Shown here: piece after piece, positions 17,799-26,320 of the stretch
Layout of the letters: every line of letters starts with the position of its first letter
Position numbering within the stretch: position 1 is the first letter of the stretch
Notes under the pieces: model-generated
Database searches by the model: none
The model's input: only the letters and a program-made list of their open reading frames with translations
Told to the model about the DNA's origin: nothing
DNA from: Arenibacterium halophilum
GTDB lineage: Bacteria; Pseudomonadota; Alphaproteobacteria; Rhodobacterales; Rhodobacteraceae
Length of the DNA stretch: 64,000 nt
NCBI RefSeq assembly: GCF_005938225.1
Contig: NZ_VCPC01000001.1
Coordinates: forward strand, 186,001-250,000
Direction: 5' to 3'
Position numbers and translations under genes: made by a program

Positions 17799-18821
17799 TT
17801 ACCCTTGAGGCTGATGCGTCTGAGCGGTGTTCTTCAGCAAGTCGTACATATCCTGAAGCGCGGGGTCGTTGCCGTAGACATCGTTGACGATCCCCGCGAC
17901 CGACGACATGAATTCCGCCTGCTCGGCCTCGTTCAGACGGTGGACCTCACCTCCGGCATCCGTCCACTTCTGCTCTGCGCCGGTGCCGAGTTCTTCCGCC
18001 AGAGGCGCGACGGACTGCGACGCGACCTTGCCGCATTCCATGACCACGGCCTTCAGATCATCGGGCAGCGAGTCATAGAATTTCGTACTCATGAAGTGGA
18101 CGTTGGCGAACATGGTTTCGTTGGTCAGCGTCACGTGCTTTGCGACGGTCTGAAACTTGAAGGCATGGGCCAGCACGATGTTGGTGTGTACACCATCGAT
18201 CTGGCCGCGCTGAAGGGCCGGAACGATATCGCTCCAATCCACCTGAACGCCTGCGGCACCGATGGTGTTGGCCGTTCTCTGTTCGATCTCTGTTGCCAGA
18301 ATACGCAGTTTGAGCCCCTTGAAATCTTCAATGGTCTCGACCGGGTCGACAGTCTGGAACGACGAAGGACCGTAGGCCCAAATGCCCACGCCCATCACGC
18401 CCTTGTCCCGTCCGGCTGACAGGTAGGGCTCCATGAAGGCCGGATCCCAATAGGTGTCGTTTGCGTGTTTATAGCTGGTGAACAGGCCCGGCGCGTCAAT
18501 GACCCCATAGCTGGGCTCGACTGATTTCATGTGCTGCCCGGCCATGCTGGCGGCTTCGATGGTCCCAAGCTGAAGGCCCTGGATCTGCGCACCAATACCG
18601 CCCAGCTGTGTACCGGGGAAATGTTGCACCTCGATGCGGTTCTGCGACTCAGCCTGCACACATTCGGTATAGTCCGCGATATACTTGCTCGAGGGATCCT
18701 CGGCCCCACCCGCGCCTGCAAACTTCATCGTGAAATCTGCTGCCGAAGCGCCTGCTGTCGTCGCGACCCCCGCGGCAATCGCGATAACGGCGCGCCCCGT
18801 GATCTTGCCAAATTCTTTCAT
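17799..18821 (-). CDS. dctP: TRAP transporter substrate-binding protein (DctP)
   Basis: A 340-residue periplasmic protein with a signal peptide (IAIAAGVATTAGASA, cleaved near residue 28) and the DctP core, including FPGTQLGG and the GLKLRILAT segment with R173, the arginine that in this family usually salt-bridges a carboxylate on the ligand. The ligand is thus probably an organic acid. The start MKEFGK at 18821 has a GGGAGG Shine-Dalgarno; it is the first gene of the minus-strand transporter/ligase operon. Confidence 0.9.
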   Translation of the reverse strand: MKEFGKITGRAVIAIAAGVATTAGASAADFTMKFAGAGGAEDPSSKYIADYTECVQAESQNRIEVQHFPGTQLGGIGAQIQGLQLGTIEAASMAGQHMKSVEPSYGVIDAPGLFTSYKHANDTYWDPAFMEPYLSAGRDKGVMGVGIWAYGPSSFQTVDPVETIEDFKGLKLRILATEIEQRTANTIGAAGVQVDWSDIVPALQRGQIDGVHTNIVLAHAFKFQTVAKHVTLTNETMFANVHFMSTKFYDSLPDDLKAVVMECGKVASQSVAPLAEELGTGAEQKWTDAGGEVHRLNEAEQAEFMSSVAGIVNDVYGNDPALQDMYDLLKNTAQTHQPQG

Positions 18822-19361
18822 GTCTTCCTCCCATATCATGCCCGGGTCCCGGGCGTATTTCCTGCAAATCCGCCGAAGTATCGGAACGGTTCTGCAACGT
18901 CGCGATCACAGCAAGGTTTTGGCCCCGTTGCGAATGATTGGCCCCGCACCCGGGGCGCTGCCGGTCAGGTCCGATCCCTGGCCGAGAACGCGCCGGCAAT
19001 AGCGATGAATTGTTCTCTGGGTATCACCGTCCGCCTCCCCACCGGCCCGGATAACGCTCATGTCGGCACACATCGCTCAAAGGTTTGAACCGTGCCGCTG
19101 AAAGGGAGTATGGGCTGTGGAATACCGTTCAACAAATAGATATTTCCAAGCCAACGTATAACCAGAAATGATACTTTGGCCCTGACGTAGTATCGCAATT
19201 TCTGCGCAATGAACCTGGTCTCTGGTCGATAGAAACACCCAGAACACGAGTCGGCTGGCGCCAGCCGAACGCGCACCGCCGGAGCCTGTCATATTATCTA
19301 AAGGTGCAATCCGCACGACACCCCGACCGATGCCGTGCGTCGTTTCAGGGACGCCAGCGCG
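18822..19361. other. Intergenic region upstream of dctP, with an 18-bp palindrome
   Basis: A 540-bp gap between the end of the GntR gene and the start of dctP, both on the minus strand. No convincing gene. It should contain the promoter for the dctPQM-M24-ligase operon. A perfect 18-bp palindrome, TCGGCTGGCGCCAGCCGA, occupies 19251-19268 and could be an operator or part of a terminator for the gntR gene; 19090-19250 is relatively AT-rich. Confidence 0.55.
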
Positions 19362-20018
19362 TCAACCTTCCGTTGCCAGATTCCAGTAAGAGCCTTCCTT
19401 GCGCCCGATGTGGGCCCGCAGGATGGACTGCGCGAGCGGCTCGTCTTCGGCGGCGACAGCCGAACAGATCTCCTGATGCTCGCGATAGGACTTGGCCATG
19501 TGATCCGGATGCCGCCCCAACCGGTTGCGAAGCGCCGCCATCTTTTGTGCGATGGTCTGATAGGCATCTTTCATGAACCGGTTGTCCGAGCAGTCGACGA
19601 TGATCTCGTGAAACTCGGAATCGAGCTTCAGGTACCGCGGAACGTCATCCGCCTCTCGCGCCAAAGTCATCTGGGCCACACAGTCGGCCAGCCGCTTTGC
19701 CAGCCGATCTGCCCCCGTCTGCAAGGCAAAGGTCAGCGCGCCGGATTCCAGGCAAAGCCGCGCATCGCACAGTTTGGCCAGTTCTGCGGGCTCCAGCGAA
19801 AAGACGAATGTGCCGCGCTGTGCCTCGACGGTCAGAAGCCCTTCCATTTCCAGCCGATTGATCGCTTCTCGCACGGGCGTGCGGCTCACCTGCAGATCTT
19901 CGGCAATCCGGGCCTCGGACAGATGGCTGCCAAGGTCCATGTCACCAGAGATAACCCAGTCCCTGAGTGTCTGGGCGACGATCTCCGTCAGCGATTTCGG
20001 ACGTGTAAGAGCTTTCAT
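19362..20018 (-). CDS. GntR-family (FCD) transcriptional regulator
   Basis: A 218-residue FadR/VanR-type regulator: winged helix at about residues 10-75 (ARIAEDLQVSRTPVREAINRLEMEGLL) and an all-helical FCD ligand domain with likely metal-binding residues (LDSEFHEIIVD; YREHQEI). It is divergent from the TRAP/dehydrogenase/kinase operon, with a perfect palindrome in the 125-bp gap, so it is very probably that operon's repressor. The effector is likely a pathway metabolite. Confidence 0.9.
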   Translation of the reverse strand: MKALTRPKSLTEIVAQTLRDWVISGDMDLGSHLSEARIAEDLQVSRTPVREAINRLEMEGLLTVEAQRGTFVFSLEPAELAKLCDARLCLESGALTFALQTGADRLAKRLADCVAQMTLAREADDVPRYLKLDSEFHEIIVDCSDNRFMKDAYQTIAQKMAALRNRLGRHPDHMAKSYREHQEICSAVAAEDEPLAQSILRAHIGRKEGSYWNLATEG

Positions 20019-20083
20019 CGCAGACCCTTTGAACCTCCAAGTTCAGTAGCAAGACGCCAATGCATAGACAATCATTGACACAC

Positions 20084-20100
20084 TGGCATACAGTATGCCA
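20084..20100. promoter_or_regulatory. Probable GntR operator
   Basis: A perfect inverted repeat TGGCATAC-A-GTATGCCA between the divergent GntR and dctQ genes. The half site TGGCATAC and the central GTAT/ATAC symmetry fit FCD-type GntR operators. A TTGACA (a -35-like hexamer) lies at 20075-20080 directly beside it, so binding would block the rightward promoter, although I see no good -10 at standard spacing. Confidence 0.72.
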
Positions 20101-20143
20101 GCTTCCTGATTGAATTTCACCAACCGCTTGGGGAGGAGCGTTG

Positions 20144-20659
20144 ATGGAACGGGCCGAAGCCCTGCTTGTCGCGGTGAACCGCCTGCTGGTTGCCCTTGTA
20201 CTGGCTGGCGTGTTCACAATCGTCTTCATGAACGTGGTCGGCCGCTATGGCTTTGGCCATTCCTTCGCCTGGGTCGAAGAGGCCGCGCGCCACCTCATGA
20301 TTCTCGGGGCGTTTGCGGGCGCCGGGCTGGCCTTGCGGGAAGGACGCCTGGTGGCGATCACGACCTTGCAGGATATCTGCCCCTCCGCGATGGCGCGGCT
20401 GATCCGCTGGCTGGCCGTGCTGATCATGTTCGTGTTCATGGGGGTGATGCTCTGGCTTGGGGTGGAATTCGTGCAATTCGGCTGGAACAAGGAAACCATG
20501 TCCACCGGCATGCCGCGCGGCGTCGCCTATCTATCGATTCCGATCGGCTGCGCGCTGTTCCTGCTGCATCTGGTCCTGTTCGCGGCCCGCTTCGTACGCG
20601 AGGAATTTGAAGTTCTGGGCGATGCAGATACCGGACCAGACACAAGGCCGGCCTCCTGA
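20144..20659 (+). CDS. dctQ: TRAP transporter small permease (DctQ)
   Basis: A 171-residue, four-helix membrane protein with the DctQ motif GRYGFGHSFAWVEEAARHLMILGAFAGA. The ATG at 20144 follows a GGGAGGAG Shine-Dalgarno; a TTG just upstream is less likely. First gene of the rightward operon, 2 bases before dctM. Confidence 0.9.
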   Translation: MERAEALLVAVNRLLVALVLAGVFTIVFMNVVGRYGFGHSFAWVEEAARHLMILGAFAGAGLALREGRLVAITTLQDICPSAMARLIRWLAVLIMFVFMGVMLWLGVEFVQFGWNKETMSTGMPRGVAYLSIPIGCALFLLHLVLFAARFVREEFEVLGDADTGPDTRPAS

Positions 20660-20661
20660 CC

Positions 20662-21948
20662 ATGGCTAAAACCCTTATCATTCTGTTCTTCGCGGCCCTT
20701 CTGCTGGGCGTACCCGTTGCCTTCACCATGGGCGTGGCGGGGATGGCCGCGATCTTCATCGAAGGCGGCCTGAATCCATTGGTCGCGACACAGCGCATGT
20801 TCGCCGGGATCGACAGCTTCCCGCTGATGGCGGTGCCTTTCTTCATCCTGGCATCGGAACTGATGACAGCCTGCGGGCTGACCCGCTCGCTTCTGCGGTT
20901 CGCAAACGCGCTGGTCGGCCATCTGCGCGGGGGCCTGGGCCATGTGAACGTTCTTGTCTCGATGTTGTTTGCGGGGATCAGCGGCTCGGCGCTGGCCGAT
21001 GCAGCGGGGCCGTCTGCCATTGTCATGCGCATGATGCGCGAGGCCGGGTATGACCGGCATTATGCCGGGGCTCTTTCGGCCGCCACCGCAACGATCGGCC
21101 CGATCATTCCGCCCTCGATCCTTGCCGTGATCTTTGCGATTTCGACAAACGGTGTGACCGTTGCGGGCCTGTTTCTTGCCGGTCTCGTACCCGGCCTTCT
21201 GCTGGGCATCGCGCTTGCCTTCGCAAATCACGTGATCTCGATGAAGCACGGCTATCGCGGCCGAGAGACCCGCGCGGATATGTCCGAGCTTCTTGGCGCG
21301 GGCCTTGCCGCCCTTCCCGCGCTGGTGATGCCCGCCATCATCCTTGGAGGCATCATCTTCGGCGTGTTCACCCCGACCGAAGCCGGAGCCGTGGCCTCGG
21401 CCTATGCCCTGCTGCTTGGGTTCGTGCTGCGCGCCTTTTCACTGCGCGGGCTGTACGTGGCCTTCGTGCGCGCGGCTGTCATCACCTCTTCGGTTTTCCT
21501 GATCATCGCGATGGCATCCATTTTCGCGTGGCTGCTGACATACCTGCAGATCCCGCAGGAGCTGGCGCGGCTGGTCACCTCCATCACCGACACCCGGCTG
21601 GGCATCCTGTTCATTCTTGCGGCCTTTGCGCTGATCTGCGGCTTCTTCATCGACACCCTGCCCGCGCTGATCATTCTGACTCCGGTTCTGGGCCCGATTG
21701 CATACGGCGCGGGTATCGATCCGCTCCAGTTCGGCATGATGCTGGTGCTCAACCTGACCATCGGCATGGTCACGCCGCCGGTCGGCCCGGTTCTTTTCGT
21801 CATTGCCAGCGTGGGGCAGCTCAAGCTCGATGCCCTGTTCCGCGCCGTTCTGCCGCTTCTGGCCGCAGAACTGGTCGTGCTGCTTCTGGTCATACTCGTG
21901 CCCGGTATCAGCACCTTCGTCCCGACCTTTTTCGGGTTCTCAAACTGA
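20662..21948 (+). CDS. dctM: TRAP transporter large permease (DctM)
   Basis: A 428-residue polytopic membrane protein. DctM signatures: PLMAVPFFILASELM, GISGSALADAAGPSAIVMRMM, IPPSILAVIFAIS and GVFTPTEAGAVASAYAL. It forms the translocation unit with the upstream DctQ and the binding protein 18 bases downstream. The set is separate from the other two TRAP systems in the window. Confidence 0.93.
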   Translation: MAKTLIILFFAALLLGVPVAFTMGVAGMAAIFIEGGLNPLVATQRMFAGIDSFPLMAVPFFILASELMTACGLTRSLLRFANALVGHLRGGLGHVNVLVSMLFAGISGSALADAAGPSAIVMRMMREAGYDRHYAGALSAATATIGPIIPPSILAVIFAISTNGVTVAGLFLAGLVPGLLLGIALAFANHVISMKHGYRGRETRADMSELLGAGLAALPALVMPAIILGGIIFGVFTPTEAGAVASAYALLLGFVLRAFSLRGLYVAFVRAAVITSSVFLIIAMASIFAWLLTYLQIPQELARLVTSITDTRLGILFILAAFALICGFFIDTLPALIILTPVLGPIAYGAGIDPLQFGMMLVLNLTIGMVTPPVGPVLFVIASVGQLKLDALFRAVLPLLAAELVVLLLVILVPGISTFVPTFFGFSN

Positions 21949-21966
21949 CATCCAAGGGAGGATAAA

Positions 21967-22983
21967 GTGAAGACACTAGCAAAACTCATGACGGCCACCG
22001 CCACCGTGGCCCTTGCCGTTGCCGGTCAGGCAGCGGTTGCCAAAGACCTCAAGTATGCGCATTTCCAATCGGCAGACCTCAGTTCTCCGAAGCACGCCGC
22101 CGCGCTCGCCTTCGAAAGCTGTGTTGAAGGAAAGACCGGCGGATCGATCGACGTTCAGATCTTCCCGGCGGGTCAGCTGGCGGGCGACAACGAAGTCATG
22201 GAAGGCCTGCAACTGGGCACCATCCAGATGGCGGTGGTGCATGACGGTCCGATTTCGGCGATGTACAAACCCTTCTCGGTGCTCGCCCTGCCCTACCTGT
22301 TCGACGATCAGGCGATGGCATGGTCGGTGATGGACGGCGCGTTTGGCGATGAACTGGCCGCCGACATGCTGGAGCAGACGGGCATCCGCATGTTCGGCGC
22401 CGCCGACAACGGCGTGCGCAATTTCACCAACAACGTGCGCCCGATTGCCGAACCCGCTGACATGGAAGGTCTGAAGATGCGCGTCATGACCGCGCCGGTC
22501 TGGGTCACCCTGGTGGAAAGCCTTGGTGCATCCGCAACACCGGTTCCGTGGCCGGAACTGCCCGGTGCCTTGCAGCAAGGCGTGGTTGATGGTCAGGAAA
22601 ACGGCGTTACGAACATCGTCAACGCGTCGCTCTACCAGAACCAGAAATATGTCTCGCTCGATGGTCACGTGTTCTCGTGGCACGCCTATTTGATGAGCGA
22701 AGACTTCTTTCAGGGCCTGACGGACCCCGAGAAGGTCGCAGTGCAACAGTGCAGCGAGATCGCCAAGACGATCCACCGGGGCATGACTGCAGCGCAGGAC
22801 GCGAACGCGACAACGATCCTCGAGGAAAAAGGCATGACGGTCGTGCCGGTCAGCCCTGAACAGAAAGCGATGTTCCGCGAAAAGGCCCAGCCTGCCGTGA
22901 AAAGCTTTGTCGTCGAGGAAATCGGAGAAGACTGGCCCAACAAGCTGGACGCCGCCGTTCAGGCATATCGCGACAGCTTCTGA
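21967..22983 (+). CDS. dctP: TRAP transporter substrate-binding protein (DctP)
   Basis: A 338-residue periplasmic protein with a signal peptide (TATVALAVAGQAAVA). The core includes FPAGQLAGDNEVMEGLQLGTI and GLKMRVMTAP with the conserved ligand-binding arginine, then VPWPELPGALQQGVVDGQENG. GTG start, preceded by GGGAGG with a 5-base gap. The clustered kinase, aldolase and dehydrogenases suggest a sugar acid or hydroxylated carboxylate as ligand (inference). Confidence 0.92.
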   Translation: MKTLAKLMTATATVALAVAGQAAVAKDLKYAHFQSADLSSPKHAAALAFESCVEGKTGGSIDVQIFPAGQLAGDNEVMEGLQLGTIQMAVVHDGPISAMYKPFSVLALPYLFDDQAMAWSVMDGAFGDELAADMLEQTGIRMFGAADNGVRNFTNNVRPIAEPADMEGLKMRVMTAPVWVTLVESLGASATPVPWPELPGALQQGVVDGQENGVTNIVNASLYQNQKYVSLDGHVFSWHAYLMSEDFFQGLTDPEKVAVQQCSEIAKTIHRGMTAAQDANATTILEEKGMTVVPVSPEQKAMFREKAQPAVKSFVVEEIGEDWPNKLDAAVQAYRDSF

Positions 22984-23000
22984 CAGGATGGGACCACATC

Positions 23001-23969
23001 GTGACCACTGACACCGTCGCCATACTGGAACCGGGCTATTCCGCCTATGACGTCGAGGCAGATGTCCTTCGAGAGTCCGGCGCCAGCCTTGTGGCTGTCG
23101 GGGCTCAGGACGATGCGGTCGCCGCGCTAACCGGGCTGAACCCGGTCGCGATCCTTGTCCGGGAACGGACCATCGGGCAGGCCGAACTTGCGGCCTGCCC
23201 TCGCCTGAAGGCCGTGGTTCGCTACGGCGTGGGCACGGATAACATCGATCTTGCTGCAGCAAGGGCCCGCCGTGTGCATGTGGCCAATGTGCCCGACTAC
23301 GGGGCCGAACACGAAGTCAGCGATCATGCGCTGGCCCTCTACCTGTCGCTTCAGCGCCGCATCCCGGCGCGGGATGCGGAGGTTCGCGCCGGTATCTGGG
23401 GTGTGGGACAGGCCGCACCCATCCCCTCGCGGGAGAATGCCGTGCTTGGCCTTGTCGGCGGCGGGCGGATCGGTTTGGCGACTGCACGCAAGTTCCGCGC
23501 GCTCGGCTTTGCCCGTGTGCTGGTCCATGACCCGTTTCTGGATGCCGATACCGCACGCAGCGCGAATGTCGAACCTGTTGAAATGGATGAGCTCTGTGCC
23601 CAGAGCGATGTCATCAGCCTGCACGCGCCGCTGACCGATCAGACACGCCACATCCTGAATGCGGAACGACTGGCCCGGATGTGCACCGACGCGATTGTCA
23701 TCAACGTGGCGCGCGGAGGGCTTGTGGATGAAACCGCCCTTGCCGCCGCGCTGGTCGAGGGCCGTATTTTCGGCGCCGGCATCGACGTGTTCGAAACCGA
23801 GCCTGTCGCGCGGGATAACCCGCTGCTGACTGCCCCCAACACCCTGCTGACGGACCATACCGCCTGGTACTCGGAACGCTCTGTCGCGCAGCTTCAGAAG
23901 AAAGCGGCCCAAGAGGTCGCCCGTGTCTTGTCGGGCGAACCGCCCGTCAACTGGATGAATCCCTGGTAG
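23001..23969 (+). CDS. D-isomer-specific 2-hydroxyacid dehydrogenase
   Basis: A 322-residue NAD(P)-dependent dehydrogenase. The Rossmann motif GLVGGGRIGLATARKF is in mid-protein; catalytic residues are the Arg in INVARGGLVDE, the Glu in VFETEP and the His in LLTDHTAW. It should interconvert a 2-hydroxy acid and a 2-keto acid. GTG start 17 bases after dctP, so it is co-transcribed with the transporter; it probably oxidises the imported compound or reduces a keto intermediate. Confidence 0.9.
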   Translation: MTTDTVAILEPGYSAYDVEADVLRESGASLVAVGAQDDAVAALTGLNPVAILVRERTIGQAELAACPRLKAVVRYGVGTDNIDLAAARARRVHVANVPDYGAEHEVSDHALALYLSLQRRIPARDAEVRAGIWGVGQAAPIPSRENAVLGLVGGGRIGLATARKFRALGFARVLVHDPFLDADTARSANVEPVEMDELCAQSDVISLHAPLTDQTRHILNAERLARMCTDAIVINVARGGLVDETALAAALVEGRIFGAGIDVFETEPVARDNPLLTAPNTLLTDHTAWYSERSVAQLQKKAAQEVARVLSGEPPVNWMNPW

Positions 23970-24021
23970 CGACCGACCCATTCTCCCGCTGCCCCGCCAT
24001 ATCGAAAGAAAGGACTACGCA

Positions 24022-24672
24022 ATGACACTTCAGGACCTGATCGAAGGCTTCCGTGGAACCGCAATCGCCTCTGTCGCGGATGCGGTGGACAAGGTCGCCG
24101 GGCGGCCCGGCTTCCTCAATCATGAAATCCGCCCGCGTATCAACGAAACGAAGATCGTGGGCCCGGCCGTTACCGTCCTTGAAGGACCGACAGACGAGGC
24201 CGTGCCGCCGCAGCACGCGCTGGACATGATCGACGCCTCCGACCCCGGATCGGTGATCGTGATCTCGACCAACGGCAGCGTCGATGTGGCTGTCTGGGGC
24301 GGGCTGATGACCGCTGGCGCGGTGGCGAACAAACACGAGGCCGCGGTTCTGGACGCTGGTGTCCGGGACATCGTCGAAATCCGCCGCGACTATGATTTTC
24401 CGGTCTATTCCCGCACGGTCTGCCCCGGCACCACCGTCGGACATGCCAAGACCCTCGCCGCCAATGTCGAGGTCGACATGGGAGGGGTCATCGTCCATCC
24501 CGGCGACCTGATCGTTGGTGATATCGACGGCGTTGTCTGCGTGCCGATTGCCCATGCGGAAGAGGTGCTGAAGATGGCGCAGGAGATCGATGATCGCGAA
24601 GCCGAACAGGCAAAACTCATCATCGAAAGCGGGTCGCTGAAGGAAGGCCTTGCCAAGTATGGCCGCATCTGA
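24022..24672 (+). CDS. RraA-like protein / 4-hydroxy-4-methyl-2-oxoglutarate aldolase family
   Basis: A 216-residue RraA/HMG-aldolase-type protein. The hallmark GLMTAGAVANKHEAAVLDAGVRDI holds the glycine-rich loop and the conserved Arg-Asp pair used in pyruvate binding by class II HMG/CHA aldolases. In this catabolic context an aldolase or decarboxylase role on a 2-keto acid is more likely than RNase E regulation. The start follows GAAAGGA 12 bases upstream. Next gene 12 bases downstream. Confidence 0.82.
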   Translation: MTLQDLIEGFRGTAIASVADAVDKVAGRPGFLNHEIRPRINETKIVGPAVTVLEGPTDEAVPPQHALDMIDASDPGSVIVISTNGSVDVAVWGGLMTAGAVANKHEAAVLDAGVRDIVEIRRDYDFPVYSRTVCPGTTVGHAKTLAANVEVDMGGVIVHPGDLIVGDIDGVVCVPIAHAEEVLKMAQEIDDREAEQAKLIIESGSLKEGLAKYGRI

Positions 24673-24684
24673 CCGGGGCATAAG

Positions 24685-25605
24685 ATGACAGCGAAACTCG
24701 TTTGCCTTGGAGAGCCGATGCTGGAATTCAACCAGCAACCTGACGGGCGCTATCTGCCCGGTCACGGCGGCGACACCTCCAACTGCGCCATTGCCGCCGC
24801 ACGGCAGGGCGCCAAGGTGGAGTATGTCACCCATCTTGGCGCCGACGCCTTCGGCGACAGCTTCATGGACCTCTGGGCGCGCGAGGGGATCGACACCTCG
24901 GGTGTGCGTCAGGTGGCGACGGCCCCAACCGGTGTCTATTTCGTCACGCATACCGACGCGGGCCACCAGTTCAGCTATTTTCGCGAAGGCTCGGCCAGCA
25001 GCCGGATGGGGCCCGAAGATCTGCCCCGCGAGGCGCTGGAGACGGCCGATATCCTGCATGTCTCGGGGATCAGCCAGGCCATTTCCACCTCTGCCGCCGA
25101 CGCGGTGTTCGCGGCCATCGACATGGTGAAATCTGCGGGGGGACGGGTGTCCTATGATACAAACCTCCGCCTGAAGCTCTGGCCGATCAACCGGGCGCGG
25201 GCCGTGATCCACGCAGCCATGGCGCGCTGCGACATTGCCCTGCCCGGCCTCGAAGATGCCACCTTGCTGACCGGAGAAGACGATCCGGACCGGATCGCAG
25301 ATTTCTACCTGGCGCTTGGCGCCAAGATTGTGGCCCTGACACTTGGGGCCGAAGGTACGCTGGTTGCCACACCCGACGACCGACAACGGATCACCGGACG
25401 CCGTGTCGAAGCGGTGGACGCCACCGCCGCCGGAGACACCTTCGACGGCGCCTTTCTGGCCAGGCTGATCGAAGGGGATACCCCCTTTGAGGCCGCCCGC
25501 TATGCCAACGCCGCAGCGGCCTTGTCAACTCAGGGCTACGGGGCCGTTGCCCCCATGCCCTACCGCGCCGACGTCGAAGCGTTCCTGCAGAAAGATCCGC
25601 GATGA
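24685..25605 (+). CDS. kdgK: PfkB-family sugar kinase, 2-keto-3-deoxygluconate kinase-like
   Basis: A 306-residue ribokinase-fold enzyme. The N-terminal motif GHGGDTSNCAIAAARQGAKVEYVTHLGADAFGDSF and the C-terminal PfkB signature DATAAGDTFDGAF with the catalytic Asp are clear. Overall pattern (LGEPMLEFN... at the start) matches KDG kinases, which make 2-keto-3-deoxy-6-phosphogluconate. It would phosphorylate the keto-deoxy sugar acid produced by this pathway; a related sugar is possible. The SDR gene overlaps its stop (ATGA). Confidence 0.85.
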   Translation: MTAKLVCLGEPMLEFNQQPDGRYLPGHGGDTSNCAIAAARQGAKVEYVTHLGADAFGDSFMDLWAREGIDTSGVRQVATAPTGVYFVTHTDAGHQFSYFREGSASSRMGPEDLPREALETADILHVSGISQAISTSAADAVFAAIDMVKSAGGRVSYDTNLRLKLWPINRARAVIHAAMARCDIALPGLEDATLLTGEDDPDRIADFYLALGAKIVALTLGAEGTLVATPDDRQRITGRRVEAVDATAAGDTFDGAFLARLIEGDTPFEAARYANAAAALSTQGYGAVAPMPYRADVEAFLQKDPR

Positions 25606-26306
25606 AGCACGCAGTCATCATCGGCGGAACGCGCGGGATTGGCGCAGGCATTGCCGTTACGCTTCTGAATGCGGGCTGGCAAGTCACGGCCACGGGTGTC
25701 GCCAGCGACGAAGTGCGCAGCTTTGCAACCACGCAACCCGAGATTGCAACCGCGGTTCTGGACGTCACCGACAACGCTCAGGTGACAGAGTTCTTCAGCC
25801 AGATCGACACGCTGCAAGGGCTGGTGAACTGCGCGGGCATCCTTCAGCGTGGTCAGGAATACGACATCGCGACATTTGAGAAGGTCATCGACATCAATCT
25901 GACCGGCACGATGCGCACCTGCCTCGCGGCGCACCCGCTGCTTGCGGCTGAAGGCGGAGCTATCGTCAACACGGCCTCCATGCTCAGTTTCTTTGGCGGG
26001 CCGCTGGTGCCGGCCTATTCCGCCTCCAAGGGCGGCGTGGCGCAACTGACCAAGGCGCTATCGGGGAAATGGGCGGATGACGGGATCCGGGTGAACGCCG
26101 TCGCACCCGGCTGGATCGCCACCGAAATGACCGAGGCGCTTCGCAATGATCCCGTGCGAAATGATCCCATCGTCGGGCGCACGCCCCTGCGCAGGTGGGG
26201 CCAGCCCTCGGAAGTGGGCGCTTTGGTCGCGTGGCTGTTGTCCGAACACGCCTCCTTCGTGACAGGAAGCGTCTACCCCGTGGATGGCGGCTATGCCGCA
26301 ATGTGA
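25602..26306 (+). CDS. Short-chain dehydrogenase/reductase
   Basis: A 234-residue classical SDR. Cofactor motif GGTRGIGAG at residues 8-16, NCAG motif (LVNCAG), catalytic Ser in NTASML and the YSASKGG active site, and the PGWIATEM cofactor loop. No signal peptide. It overlaps the kinase gene by 4 bases and probably oxidises or reduces a hydroxyl of the sugar-acid intermediate, in the manner of gluconate 5-dehydrogenases; the substrate is not determined. Confidence 0.88.
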   Translation: MKHAVIIGGTRGIGAGIAVTLLNAGWQVTATGVASDEVRSFATTQPEIATAVLDVTDNAQVTEFFSQIDTLQGLVNCAGILQRGQEYDIATFEKVIDINLTGTMRTCLAAHPLLAAEGGAIVNTASMLSFFGGPLVPAYSASKGGVAQLTKALSGKWADDGIRVNAVAPGWIATEMTEALRNDPVRNDPIVGRTPLRRWGQPSEVGALVAWLLSEHASFVTGSVYPVDGGYAAM

Positions 26307-26320
26307 AGAAAGAACCTGAC

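Noticed and set aside
20075-20100. A complete sigma-70 promoter at the GntR operator
   Set aside because: TTGACA is present but no acceptable -10 hexamer lies 16-18 bases downstream, so only the operator is called.
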